This document shows positions 24,049-35,671 of a stretch of 64,000 bases of DNA, one piece after another. Numbering within the stretch: position 1 is the stretch's first letter; every line of letters begins with the position of its first letter. Position numbers and translations under genes: made by a program. The DNA comes from Adiantum capillus-veneris (taxonomy: Eukaryota > Streptophyta > Polypodiopsida > Polypodiales > Pteridaceae): NCBI GenBank assembly GCA_014529385.2, contig CM043953.1, forward strand, positions 91,329,842 through 91,393,841, read 5' to 3'. The notes under the pieces were generated by a model that searched no databases, was not told where the DNA came from, and saw only the letters and a list, made by a program, of their open reading frames with translations.

Positions 24049-25365
24049 GATGTTTGCTTTGACCTATTCAATACTACCCTCAACATCTTTCAAGGCCTTA
24101 ATGTATTAGAGGTTCTTTCCCTCCTTCTATAATCTCTCTAGACAAGCACCGATGGTGGGAGTGTCAGTACCTCCATTTCCACTAGCTATAGTTAGCCTTG
24201 TGTCCCTTGTCCTTTGTATCTTGCCCATGCCTGCATTGAGTACTTATCAGCTACTAATGTTGACGAGGGAAGATTCAACATCATTGCAAAATTCAGGGTG
24301 CTTGAAGATGTGGGTTTAGAGATGACGTCTATGTAGCAAAGGCTATAAATGGGCACTCAAATTATGTAGTTGAGATTATGACCTACTATGAGGGAAATAT
24401 TCTATCTATTACACATGAAGGAAACATTTCACCAGTAGTAATTTCCCCACACCCCTCATGTACGCACCAAATACCAAAAGAGGTGGACATCTATATCATG
24501 CGCATTCAAATAGTATTAAAAAAACCCTATATTTACATATTGTGAGATAATAAAAGGACCTCATTTTTTTTTACTTACGAGCATTTTTATAATTTTAATT
24601 AAAAAAGACCTTCTGTAAGTAAGACAATTTAAAATAACATAAATTTTATGATTTAAAATATCCCTACTTTTGAGTGGACGTTGAACACTAACATTTTTGA
24701 GGTGCAACCACGAAGAGGCTTAATGGAGACTAATAAGTAAATTGCTTTTGAGTTCTCAATGTTGGCATCCATCATGTGTGTCATGGAATTCACTTGTAGT
24801 ATTAGGGAGACGTCACCTGTGTGCACCCAAAACTGCCATATCTACCCCTATATACGAGACTCCTCTTTGTGAAATCTACCTTACAAAATGCTCCTATTGT
24901 ACATTTATGCAATACCATAAGGTAACCCTCAATGAATACCCTGGACATTTACGTAAGATAGTGCTTAGTGAATGCCCATCGGGCTCCTCTCGAAAAGAGG
25001 AAAAAACTTGCCAAGTAACACTAAGTGAGAACCTTTATCAATAGTCCACGATTGCTCCTAGGACCGAGTCGATGTTTTACCAAGGTCTTCTCGCCCAGTG
25101 GGAAAGAGGTCCTTGATAGGTACACGCTTGTGAATGAGGGTAAAAATGAAGTGTGAGGTGTGCATGCAACCAGCGAAAAAGAGCAAAAAAGGGCAAAAGT
25201 AAGGGGTGAGTGTAAAGGCTGGGGAGCCTGGAAAGGCTTTAAGGCCCAGGGTCAAAGGGTCAAAAGACGGTGATGCCTCTGCGCCAATCCCGAGGATTCA
25301 GCCCTCAATCTTTGACTTTTAATTATTGCTGTCGTATCGAATTTATTAAAGCGGGGGGTTTACGT
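24049..25365. other. Intergenic DNA, nothing recognised
   Basis: Open frames here (for example 24742-25044) carry no motif and no codon pattern that I trust. The right end approaches the promoter of the Cupin_3 gene. Confidence 0.4.
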
Positions 25366-25410
25366 CTCTCTCTCTCTCTCGCGCGCGCGCCCCCTATCTC
25401 TTTATAAAAA
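25362..25410 (+). promoter_or_regulatory. Core promoter of the Cupin_3 gene: CT/GC-rich patch and TATA box
   Basis: A pyrimidine run of TC repeats and a GCGCGC run (25362-25390) precede TTTATAAAAA (25401-25410), a good plant TATA box. It lies about 60 bp upstream of the ATG at 25470, which places a start site near 25430-25440. Pyrimidine patches near TATA boxes are common in plant promoters. An ATG at 25427, out of frame, would fall upstream of that start site. Confidence 0.6.
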
Positions 25411-25441
25411 GCAGCAAGCGGCTCGCATGCAGCTTGCAGGT

Positions 25442-25467
25442 GAGAGAGAGAGAGAGAGAGAGAGAGA
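25442..25467 (+). repeat. (GA)n tract in the 5' UTR
   Basis: About 13 GA repeats end two bases before the start codon. The tract probably lies in the transcribed leader. Further dinucleotide runs (TG then AG, 25621-25652) lie at the start of the intron. Confidence 0.8.
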
Positions 25468-25469
25468 TA

Positions 25470-25622
25470 ATGAGCTGCAGCGAAGCCTCCTCAGCTTCTG
25501 CTTGCAGTAGCTGTGGTGGAATGGTGGTGGAGCGCTCCATTAGCGAAGCTCGCATCCTCCAGCTTGGCGTCCGTTCTTGGCCGAAGTACTTCCCTCTCTT
25601 ACTCTCTTTGTTTGTTCAAGTC

Positions 25623-25654
<32 letters not shown>

Positions 25655-27627
25655 CTAAGAACAATCCCATGAGACCCATCCAACAAGTTTTGAACTCAAG
25701 ACTTGTCGGCTAAGCTGCAGTTCCCTTCCTTTTAGTGAAGCATCATTTTAGTCGAAGAAGAGGCATACACAGTTCTATACGCTTTGATCTCAGGGACCAA
25801 ACCTTCGTATGAAAATTTAGCATTTTCCATTATCCTTCCGAGAATACGAGTTTAAAGGGGAATGACAGATCTCACTTGATTCTTGGTTGTTTTAGATTAG
25901 AATTTATCTCAGCTGGTACCCCCTATCGGTACAGGTTCAAGTCACCACCATTAGCTTGTCCCACGGTTATATACACAAGAAGTTTTGGACAAATTCTCAG
26001 AATAATTCCCACATTGTGACTTACCTCAACATCATGAGCTTTTCTGAGGGAGGACAAATTCTCTGAATAATTCCCACATTGTGACTTACCTCAACATTAT
26101 GAGCTTCTGTGAGGGAGGCACTGCATACCTAGCTAGGTACGATTGGGGACAGGGGACCGCCGGCCCCCCCACCAGGGGACTGCCGGCCCGGTGGGGGGGC
26201 CGGTGGTCCCCTGCGCCCAATCGTACCTAGCTAGGTATGCGGTGCCTCTCGAGCAGAAGCTCATGATGTTAGTCATTGTATGAAAAAACACTGGAAAAGA
26301 CTCTGCTTTCCTCCATGAGAAATTTTTTAAATCTTCTTGTGATAGCGATGGAAGAATAGATAGAGAAACCATGATTTTAGTCAATGTAAAGGTTCCTTTA
26401 CTATAAAAGGAATACAACAATCAACTAGAGCTCGCCTCGTTATCACAAGAAGTTTTGGATTAATTCTCACAATAATTCCCACATTGTGACTTACCTCAAC
26501 ATCATGAGCTTCTGTGAGGGAGGCACCGCATACCTAGCTAGGTACGATTGGGGGCAGGGGACCATCGGCCCGGTGGGACAATCGTACCTAGCTAGGTATG
26601 CGGTGCCTCTCGAGTAGAAGCTCATGATGTTATGCATTGTATGAAGTGATTGAGATATACAGAGGCCAAGAAAGGAATGCCAAGAAGCAATGGCGTGCAT
26701 TGCTATATTGATCTACACACACATACTTATATACAAGAATGTAGGGCAGTTACAAGGCCATGCATCGTTCATTGGAATGCGTGCCGTTGTGCCAACTCAT
26801 GTGGTGACATGGATGATGATGTGGATTATTATTCCCACATGAAAAAACACTGAAAAAGACTTTGTTTTCCTACATGAGAATTTCTAAATCTTCTTGTGTA
26901 TGGTCCAGGGTTCTCTAGTCCTGAATTTAGTTACCTTGTTACCATTGATGTGTCTCCTTTAGAGCATCTTCATTTTGTCCAACCACCCATCAAACATGGG
27001 AGAAAACGTTCTATGCACTAATTATCAAGACAAAAAAGATCCATACATTGCAAGGAGGAGCATGCAACGGCAATGTTGAAGGATCTCAATGCATTCTAAA
27101 TTTGCCATCAACTCTAGAATATATTATAGAGCATCTCAACTGATATCATATCACTTCCAATTTTAAACCTCCAACACAAACCAGGCGAGTAAGTTCGTAC
27201 TAACCCGTAGAAATCGGGCCACACCTAATCATGGATCCACCCATATAGTTACTTTAGACATGTTTTGTTTGTTCCACACTAGCAATATAGTTCTTTTATT
27301 TTCTTTTTATAATTGTTAAGTTTGTAGCTTTAGAAGTTTTCCTTTTAGCTTTAAATTAAACTTTGTCTTCTTGGTTTGGAGTCTAATGTTTTGGTTCAAA
27401 TTTACCTTGTGTTTTTTAGATGGGGTTGTCCACCAAGCAAGTTTCCTTGGACTTACGATGCAACAGAAACATTCTATTTGGTCAAAGGAAGAGTGAAAAT
27501 CTATCCTAATGGCTCCTCAGAATATGTAGAGGTTAATGTAGGTGATCTTGTGGTGTTGCCAAAGGGAATGTGTTGTACTTGGGATGTTAATGTAGCTGTC
27601 GATAAATATTATAAATTTGATCCATAA
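25470..27627 (+). CDS. Cupin_3 (DUF861) small protein, two exons, apparently intact
   Basis: Join 25470-25585 and 27420-27627. Exon 1 encodes 38 codons plus two bases and ends ...GVRSWP-AA before a GT donor (GTACTT). Exon 2 starts after TTTTTTAG with A, restoring WPKWGCPPSKFPWTY across the splice, the signature seen in small plant Cupin_3 proteins. The product is 107 residues, close to the family's usual length of about 100. Motifs: ATETFYLVKGRVKIYP, then VGDLVVLPKGMCCTWDV, the turns of a single cupin barrel; it ends YYKFDP. These plant proteins are RmlC-like cupins whose substrate is not well established, so no reaction is claimed. The intron is phase 2, 1834 bp, and holds two fold-back elements. 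No lesions are seen, and it is the only convincing host gene in the window. Confidence 0.88.
26093..26270. mobile_element. Fold-back (MITE-like) element, copy 1, in the Cupin_3 intron
   Basis: Long inverted arms start AACATTATGAGCTTCT and end AGAAGCTCATGATGTT. Both arms contain GCATACCTAGCTAGGTACG or its complement, and a GC-rich centre of CCGGCCCC/GGGGCCGG runs can itself fold. The whole 178 bp would form one hairpin. It has no coding capacity. A shorter relative lies at 26498-26631 in the same intron. Confidence 0.75.
26498..26631. mobile_element. Fold-back (MITE-like) element, copy 2, in the Cupin_3 intron
   Basis: Same arms as copy 1 with a shorter centre (134 bp). The left flank, about 45 bp containing AATAATTCCCACATTGTG, and the right flank CATTGTATGA are shared with copy 1, so the duplicated unit is larger than the hairpin. 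A further partial left flank plus the first part of the arm lies at about 25981-26050. Confidence 0.75.
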
Positions 27628-28502
27628 TTATTTTTCTTAGCGATAGTTGTTACATTGTAGATCATAATAGTATCAAGCATTGTTTTATCATCATGATATA
27701 TTTTTACACTTTGCTCTTTGTGTCTATGAAAACATCAAGGACAATGAAATGATTTAATATGTTTAGGTTATACATATGATATTGCTTAATACAATTGTGA
27801 TCAATCATATCATTGTAGGTAATAAATTTTTTATATGTTTTGTTGCACCATGCCACACTTCATAAATACGTTGTTTTAATGGTAATAAGTGTAAATATTT
27901 CAATGATAAGTATTCCAATATGTATTCAAAGTCATATAAGAATTTTATAGTTTGATCCTTGAATTGAGTGTGATGAATAATATTGTCAAGTATTTCTACA
28001 TAGTTTGATAGTATTTTAACTTGCTATTTCTTCAAATCCCTTTCTAAATGATTCCTTTATAGTTTTTTTTGTGAATTTATATAAAATGTTGTTAAAATAT
28101 CACTTTGTAATAGGCATAAGCAAAAGAGAATTTCACCAACATTAGCATTTTCTTGATTAACAACAATGGGCAAAGCTAGCCAGGAATAAATTTCCTAAAA
28201 CGGTGGTGGTGGAAGACAACAATATCTCACAAATTGAAGATGAAGTGGCAAAAAATGAACAATAAGGGAGTGTAACTATTAAATACCTAATAAGAAATAA
28301 CAATTAGAGAGTTCATTGCATATCAGGTCTTATAAACTACTCAAACAAGCACATTGAACGACATGCAGTTAGAGTCCTTTCAACCTATCTAAGTATATAA
28401 CAAAGATATTTGATACGCTAGTCCCAAGTCCAAGATAAAAATTGTAGTTTTGATATTGCATTAATGCAACATCCTCTTTTTATTGCTTAGCCAATATCCT
28501 TC
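27628..28502. other. AT-rich DNA downstream of the Cupin_3 gene
   Basis: Contains the 3' UTR and possible AATAAA-like poly(A) signals (for example near 27820), but the 3' end of the transcript cannot be fixed. No gene is seen. It ends at the boundary of the second chromovirus. Confidence 0.5.
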
Positions 28503-29754
28503 TGTAACATTTAATGGCTTAGTACCTTGTGTGTAGTGGAAAATAGCATGTACATAGTCAGCATTTCATTAGAATAGATCCCTAATGATATTAACGAGAG
28601 TAGATTGAGAGGAAGAAGGAGTATTCTTACGTGAGAAAGATGTACATCTCCTCACATAATCACTCATATTAGCATAGCTTAGCTTAGCAATTAGCATGGT
28701 AGAGGAGATGAGCATGCATTGAAGCTTGGCTCTTGGTTGGATTTGCATCACAAAGCCAAGAGTTGTTGGTGTAGGCCTTCCTTCTCACAAGCTTGCAGGT
28801 AGGTGATAAGCTTTCCATTAAAGCTTGAGGAGGAGAGAGAGTCTTCTTTACTTCACACATGAGATTGTGTGAGTGTGTGTGATAATGCCTTGCAAAAATC
28901 AGGCCCCTCTCTCTCTTGGTCGACCCCTCTTGCTATTTGCTCTTGCTAGCATCCTATTGGACCTCCCTAGGCTTAGCCAAAGGTAATTAAGCAGCATAAG
29001 TGATAGCCTTCTGACATGTGTCCCCCTTTCCCCTTTTGTGAGAGCTTTAGATAATTATTTAATTCAACCAAACTCTCATTGGACCCTTTGTCTCCTGGCC
29101 AATAGGAATCAGGCAAGCCATTGGGCTGCTGAATGCTCATTGGTCCCCTTGGGAGACTGTCCAATAGTCTTCTTGAGAGCTTAATTCTTATTGGTTCCTT
29201 TATTAAGTGTTTTTAAATTAATTAAACTAGATTTACTCTAGCCTAATTCTCATTGGTCCACCTCCAAGGCCATCCAATAGGAATTGGATACACCTTGTGG
29301 GCATCTGGGCTAGGGAGCTGACACGTGTTCCTCATTCCCTTTGTGTAAAGGGAGCTTCTGTGTGTGTGTGTGTGAGTTTCTCTCTCATCCCCTACTTGCA
29401 AGGCTCTCCACTCCTATGTAGGGATTGACAAAGACTTTTTGTGACACACACTAAGCATCCAATTTCCCTAGTGTTTGGCCTTTGGACACAACCTTTGAAT
29501 TTTGGAACCTTAACATTTTGGAAGTCTTAATGGACTGAACTTTAGGGTCTTTTAAGCCCATTGTTGCACATTGCTCTTTTGCAGATGGCCCGCCCCTTTG
29601 GATCCCTATTTTCCCTCCTTTGGATCCCTACTGTGGCTCGGTTTGCTGCTTAACCAATATTCTAGCTTTTTCTCCCCTTGCATTTCCGCATATTAAATGA
29701 TTAGTTTAACATGAGAAAATAATTTAAGAGAATTAGATATTGATTATTTTGACA
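28503..29754 (-). repeat. 3' LTR of chromovirus-2, internally deleted
   Basis: Reverse complement of the chromovirus-1 LTR: its ends TGTAACATTTAATGG (28503) and TTTTGACA (29754) match the TGTCA...TTACA termini. At 1252 bp it is about 340 bp shorter than the 1596-bp relative. The missing part corresponds to roughly 1100-1440 of the first LTR. The CCAAT/ATTGG cluster is largely retained. Confidence 0.9.
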
Positions 29755-31371
29755 TTACCTCTCTCTTGAAATCATAGTCGTCCTCGACTATGGGGTAGAG
29801 AAGATAAAGCATATTCATTAGTCCTTTTTCCTAGTGGGTAGAGGATCCCCATGTTACCTTACAACATCATTCCACAATGGATGACTAGTCCATTTGGTGC
29901 TTGAGAGCCTGAGGCTGCCGCAAGCATGTCTGCACTTTAGTCCTATCATCTTCCATAGTGGAGTGACAAGCTCTACTTGGTGTTCGGGAGACGTCATCTT
30001 CGCATACTTGGTCTAAGCATGCTTTTTGTGCACAATAAAGAAAAAGAGAGTCTTATAAGACTAAAATTTTGTTCATTTTTAACATTTGTACATTTTCTTA
30101 CTCTTGGGAAGCATTGTAAGCATTGATAAGGTTTCGGTTATCCTTTAATTGTATGCCTTGCATCCATCTAGCATCTTCAAAAGGATAATTCTTAAACTTA
30201 ATAAGATATCGTCGGATAGTCTTACCACCTCTTAGTACCTTGTCTTCATGTCGGAGAATAGACTCGGGTTGTAGCACCTCTTCTTGGTCCTTGATCTCTG
30301 GTGGGTCTTCAATAGTTGGTTCTTGAGGTGGCTCTCCTTTGTAAGGCTTTAAAAGGCTCACATGGAAAGCATTGTGTATGAGCCAATGGTTGGGCAACTT
30401 GAGTTGATAGGCCATCTCATTGATTGGCCTAAGAATCTGGAAGGGACCATAGTACCCTTTTGCTAAGTTAGCATAGTACTTTTGGTGTCTCGTAGGATTC
30501 TTGCCCGTCGTGTGCCTTAATCGAGCCTTGGAAAATTTAAGTAAGACCCAATCATTTTCTTTAAAGGCTTGGGCTCTTCTGTGCTTGTCAGCAGTAGCCT
30601 TTTGCCTTTGCTGTGAGATAGAGATAGCATCCTTAATCTTTTGGAAATATTCTTGTAGGTCTCGGCTATACTCATCTGTAGCGAAGATCTTCCCGTGTAC
30701 GTTAAGTAGCAAGGGACTTTTTGATCTTCCCTCAATTACCTCAAAAGGTGCTTTTCTCGTGGAAGTATGTACAGTATTATTATAGGCATACTCCACCAAG
30801 GGTAAGTACTTCTCCCATTGGGATCTTTGATCTACTTCCGTTACATAGGCTTTTATTAGATCGAGAATTGTTAGGTTAGATATTTCACTTTGGCCATCCG
30901 TTTGCGGGTGATAGGCTGAAGAGAAGTTTAGCCTTGTTCCTAAATTCTCAAAGAGACCCTTCTAGAAATTACTAGTCATTCTAGGATCTCTATTCGACAC
31001 TATGTACATTGGCAAGCCATGGTACTTGAAGATTTGTGAAATGAAGAGGGTTGCCATTTAATGGGCTTTGATAGTCTTTTTGACAGGTATAAAATGAGCT
31101 TTGTTTACTGAATCTGTCTACTATCGTCCATATTCCCGTATTCCCATGGATAGACTTAGGCAATCCAAAGATAAAATCCATGGATATGCTCTCCCATGGT
31201 GAATTAGGGATTGACAAAGGTTAAAGCAATCCAAGTTGCTTTCCTCTCCTCTATCAAACTTCGTCTTTTGGCATACCACACATTTAGAAACATACTCTTG
31301 TATGTTTGCTTTCACGGTAGGCCAATAGAAATATGTTTCAATGCCCTTTAGGGTAGACTGAATTCCTCTAT
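29755..31371 (-). pseudogene. Chromovirus-2 pol remnant (integrase to chromodomain)
   Basis: Minus-strand copy of the same family as chromovirus-1, from the integrase zinc finger (GIQSTLKGIETYFYWPT...CVVCQ) through integrase to the chromodomain, then the 3' untranslated part with the conserved hairpin (29773-29792) and polypurine tract (29758-29767). Damage: the second catalytic Asp is Asn (codon 30992-30994), a Trp codon is a stop (30962-30964), and there are frameshifts near 31.05-31.25 kb. The C-terminal 233 codons (30799-30098) remain open. It ends abruptly at 31371 where copia-2 begins, so gag, protease and RT should continue beyond the right end of copia-2, outside the window. Confidence 0.92.
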
Positions 31372-31624
31372 TGTTAGGTTTAATGGCCATGTGGCTGACC
31401 GCCCATCACTAACTGCCATTAACCCTAAGTGTACAGCTATACACTTGTGTGAGCCACTAACACTAAGTACTATGTGTATTGTGCCTTAGTGCATAAGATA
31501 AGAGAAGAAACAAAGGGGGCACAGAGTACGTTGGCTCTCCCCCTTCAACTTGTGTGTGTGGATATGGTGGTGAGTGTGTGCGTGTGTATTCTTCTTCCGT
31601 TGTTCTCCCCACTCCTCCCCTTCA
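31372..31624 (+). repeat. 5' LTR of copia-2, about 253 bp
   Basis: Chromovirus sequence matches up to 31371 and then changes to TGTTAGGTTTAATGG. The LTR ends CTTCA at 31624, two bases before a tRNA-Met primer site. No second LTR is in the window, so the left edge rests on loss of similarity plus the TG terminus. Short overlapping open frames inside (31474-31870) are not genes. Confidence 0.75.
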
Positions 31625-31626
31625 TC

Positions 31627-31638
31627 TGGTATCAGAGC
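31627..31638 (+). other. Primer binding site of copia-2, initiator tRNA-Met
   Basis: TGGTATCAGAGC starts two bases after the LTR end. The region 31639-32732 is the untranslated leader; it contains irregular repeats of ACAGGTACA-type words near 32005-32065 and resembles parts of the leader of copia-3 (GTTGAGGGTCG, GTGATACAGGT). Confidence 0.92.
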
Positions 31639-32732
31639 AGTTTCATTCCCAAAATTGTTTCCATGTGCGCGCGCACTTTCAAGAGTGCAAACAGGATTCC
31701 GATTTCGCCATTGGCAAGTTCAGCTTCCCGAGAGCGTTTCTAGGAGGTGTCCTGAAGTTTTACCCCCCTTTCGGAGCCATTCGAGCCATCAGAAACCCCA
31801 TTCGAGCTACGGTTTAGGAGCTGAAATTTTCAGCCCTCTTATGGTAGTTTATGCTATAGTGCTTCCATAGCCAGTTACAAGTACCATTGTTGTAGCCTCT
31901 TCCATCTACGAGAGCCCACGGCTCATTCGGGAGTGTGTAGCTTCTTTCGGAGTGGCCTCATACACACACATATAGTGGGAGCTTGACAGCATTGTCTTCT
32001 TCGACTACAGGTACAAATACATGTATAGGTACAAGTACAGGTATAGTTACAGGTACAGGTACATGCTACAGGTTTCAGTCCTTGTGATATTATGGTTCCT
32101 GTGGGAGCAGTTGTTTATGCGTACATGCATATGTTGACACTTTTGACAGTGTTTGAGCTCTTTTGAGAGCGGATTGACTCCCTATAGGGATGTTTAGTTG
32201 CAGGTACATGCTTTTGACGCCTGTTTGAGCGTCTTGACAGACTTGTACATCCTTGTGGATACTGTCATTGTACGCTTTTGTGGAGCCATCTTTTGGCTAG
32301 TACGGCAGTGCCGGCCATTTCTGAGACTTGGTCTGGAAGATAGCCATTTCTAAGACTTGGCTATACGTTTTTGCTGCATAAACTACGTTGTTGAGGGTCG
32401 GTAGCGTGAGGTTTTCATTGAGCTAGGTGTTCTCAAATGTGGAGATACCTTCAGTGATACAGGTAGCTGGAGCATCTCTTACGAGGCCTCGCCATAGGAC
32501 ATGTATAGAGTGGTATAGGTGCTTTTGACGCCGAGTTGGCGGTCTATGGTCACTTTGACTGTTTATGCGCCTTAGTTGGTCTCTATATAATGTGCTTTTG
32601 AGAAGCATTGCTCTCTTCTATGCTTTGTGAGTGACATAGTTGGTCATTTTGTCTTGTATTTTGGTTGACATAGTCCCAAATACAAAGGAGACTGCCGAAA
32701 TTTTCCCAAAATTTTTTGGTAGTTTTGTCACC

Positions 32733-35671
32733 ATGTCTACTAGCAAAGACCGTGATATTTATGACATAAAGAAGTTTGATGGCACTAATTTTTAGCTTTG
32801 GAAGAATCAGATGCAAGATTTGCTTGTCCAAAAGAAACAAAAATTGCATATTATTTATGCAACACGGACTGAAGAGATGAATTTGACTCAGTTTCAGTGG
32901 GAGGAGCTTGATGAGCTATGCAGATCTACTATTAGATTTCACCTTGCTGAGTCAGTGTACTTTTCAGTGCTAGAATGTGATTCTGCCTATGCTTTATGAC
33001 AAAAGTTATGCAACACTTATGAAAAGGATACGGCAAGTAATAAGGTTTTCATGATGCGAAAACTGTTTAACCTTCGCATGAAGGAGTCAGCCAGTGTTGC
33101 CAGTCATATTAATGACTTTGATTCTCTATTTGCCCATATTCGTGCACAACTGATCAATATTGATGATGAGATGAAAGCAATCTTCTTCCTTTGTTCGTTG
33201 CCATCCTCATGGAATATCTTTTGCACAGCTGTCAGTAACTCTGCTCCTAATGGTACGCTAGTGTACATTGATGTCACTAGTTCTCTTTTGTCAAAGGAAA
33301 TACGCCGCAAGGCTATGGGTAGCTCGTATCATGGCGAAGCTCCTTATGTGCAAAAGGATGGAAAACAGCGTAAAGGTCGTTCTTGGAATCGTGAATCCAA
33401 GAAAGAGGGCAATAGAGATGCTTCAAAGGGTAGATCAAAGTCTTCTAGTCATCACAATGTTCAATGCCATTATTGTGATAAGTTTGGTCACATAAAGAAG
33501 GATTGTTATGCTTGGAAGCGTGACAAAGGTAAAGGCAAAGGCAAAGACAAAGACAATGATGATAAAGAGGAGAAACCAAAGAGTTCGGATAAGATTGAAG
33601 AACTGAACATAGTGCAAGATGATTGTGATGTACAAGACATCAATATGTTGACTAAAAATAATGATGTATTTTATGATGCACAAGAAACTCTATCTTTGCA
33701 GAGTTCTATGTCAGCAGAGCTACTTGTTAGTGGTGAAGTGTCCCATACATGGATTCTTGATTCGGGCGCTTCGTTGCATGTCACACCTCATAGGCATTGG
33801 TTTACTACATATGAGGAAACCATTGGCACTGTTATGCTAGGTGACAGCTACTCTTGTGTCATTGTGGGTATAGGTGATATTGCTATGGTTATGGCAAATG
33901 GGGTGAGGTTTACCATACATAATGTGCGTCATGTTTCAACTTTGACACGAAATTTGATTTCGGCTGGACGTCTTGATGACTTGGGTTACAAAGTCACTTT
34001 TCATCAGCAGTCTTAGCGTATTGCGAAAGGTCATCTTATTTTAGCCCATGGTTCTAAAGTTGGTACACTTTATCCTCTTTATGTATCTGACAAGGACAAT
34101 GTTCTTTCTGTAACCGAGCTGCCAACTGCTGCTTTGTGGCATAGCCGGTTAGGACATATGTCAAAGAAGAGAATGGAGACACTCTCTCGTTTGGGCTACT
34201 TACCGTCTTTGTTATTTTCAGATTTTCCCTTTTGTGAACACTGTCAATATGGTAAGCAAACACGAGCACATCGTACACAGTCTTTTGACAAAGAAAGAAA
34301 GCCCTTAGAGCTTGTGCATAGTGATTTATGTGGGCCTATGCCTTCTAAATCCTTTGGCGGTGCGTCTTATTATGTTACATTCATTGACGATGCAACACGA
34401 CATGTTTGGGTTTATGCCATGAAGTCTAAAGACAAGACTTTTTCTTGTTTCAAAAAGTTCTTATCTAGTATGGAAACTCAGTCTGAACATAAGTTGAAAG
34501 CTTTACACTCAGACAATGGTGGAGAATATGTCTCCAAAGAGTTTGCAGACTTCTGTTCAAGTAGGGAAATTCATCGCGAGTTTACAGCTCTTTATACCCC
34601 TACACAAAATGGTGTTGCTGAACGAATGAATAGGACCATCCAAGAGAGGATTCTGTCTATGCTATCACAGGCTAATTTTCCGCAAATGTTTTGGGCTGAA
34701 GCATTATACACTGCTGTGTATTCGATCAATAGATCACCACATGCTTCATTACAGTTTCATTTACCTTTGGAGTTATGGTCAGGACATAAGTTATCTTATG
34801 AAAAACTCCATATATTTGGCTACAAAGCTTATGCACACGTACCCAAGGAGTTGTGTGCTAAGCTTGACCCTAAGTCTAGGAAATGCATCTTTATTGGCTA
34901 TGGTGTAGATGGTCAATTTGGCTATTGTTTATGGGATCTGGAAAGTCGATCAATAATCCGTAGCAGTGATGTTGTCTTCAATGAGACCAAGATGTATAGG
35001 CAACCAACGAAAGAGGTTGAATTTCGAAAAGTGACGTTTTTCGATGTATCACCTCCTGCACAGATAGCTCCAGAGCTAATTACTACACAGGCTAGTACAA
35101 GCTCTGATCAGCCGAGGAGATCTCAAAGAGTCTCACATCCGCCAGAATGGTTTGTTCCAGGCGTGGACTTTGTGTTGCTGAAAGATAGTGGTGAGCCTTC
35201 TTGTTACAAAGAGGCTATGCTAGCCAATGATAAGATTCAATGGGAACATGCTATGAAGAGGGAGCTATCCAGTATTGCAAAGAATAAAACATGGGAACTT
35301 GTTCCATTGCCCAAAGGTAGGAAAGCTTTGCCTTGTAAATGGGTTTACAAGAAGAAGATTGCATCCAATGTTGAGAATTACAAAGCTCGTTTAGTGGCCA
35401 AAGGTTTCAAGCAAGAATATGGTGTAGCTTTCCAGGAAATCTTTTCTCCAGTGGTCAAGATGACGACACTAAGAATGTTGCTTGCTTTGGTTGCCACTGA
35501 AGATATGGAGCTTGATCAAATGGATGTCATTATAGCTTTCTTACATGGTGATCTCGAGGAAGAGATTTATATGCAGCAACCTGAAGGGTTTGTGCTCAAG
35601 GGCAAGGAATATTTGGTCTGTAAGCTTCTAAAAAGTCTCTATGGCTTGAAGCAATTGTCCAGACAATGGTA
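32733..35671 (+). pseudogene. Copia-2 Gag-Pol, interrupted in RT and with three nonsense codons
   Basis: A single frame runs from the ATG at 32733 to 35671. Features in order: Gag (DIYDIKKFDGTNF...); zinc knuckle CHYCDKFGHIKKDC; protease WILDSGASLHVT; integrase with LWHSRLGHMSKK, LVHSDLCGP, HSDNGGEY and NGVAERMNRTI (D, D, E all present); RT start KARLVAKGFKQ and SLYGLKQ. Stops are at 32793-32795, 32997-32999 and 34014-34016, at sites where relatives usually have Gln or Trp, as expected from C-to-T decay. The sequence is cut within RT by gypsy-2 at 35672, so the YVDD block and RNase H are not in the window. No frameshift is needed. Confidence 0.93.

Noticed and set aside
31474-31870. Three overlapping frames after the chromovirus-2 break
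   Set aside because: They span the copia-2 LTR end, primer site and leader, with no protein motifs.
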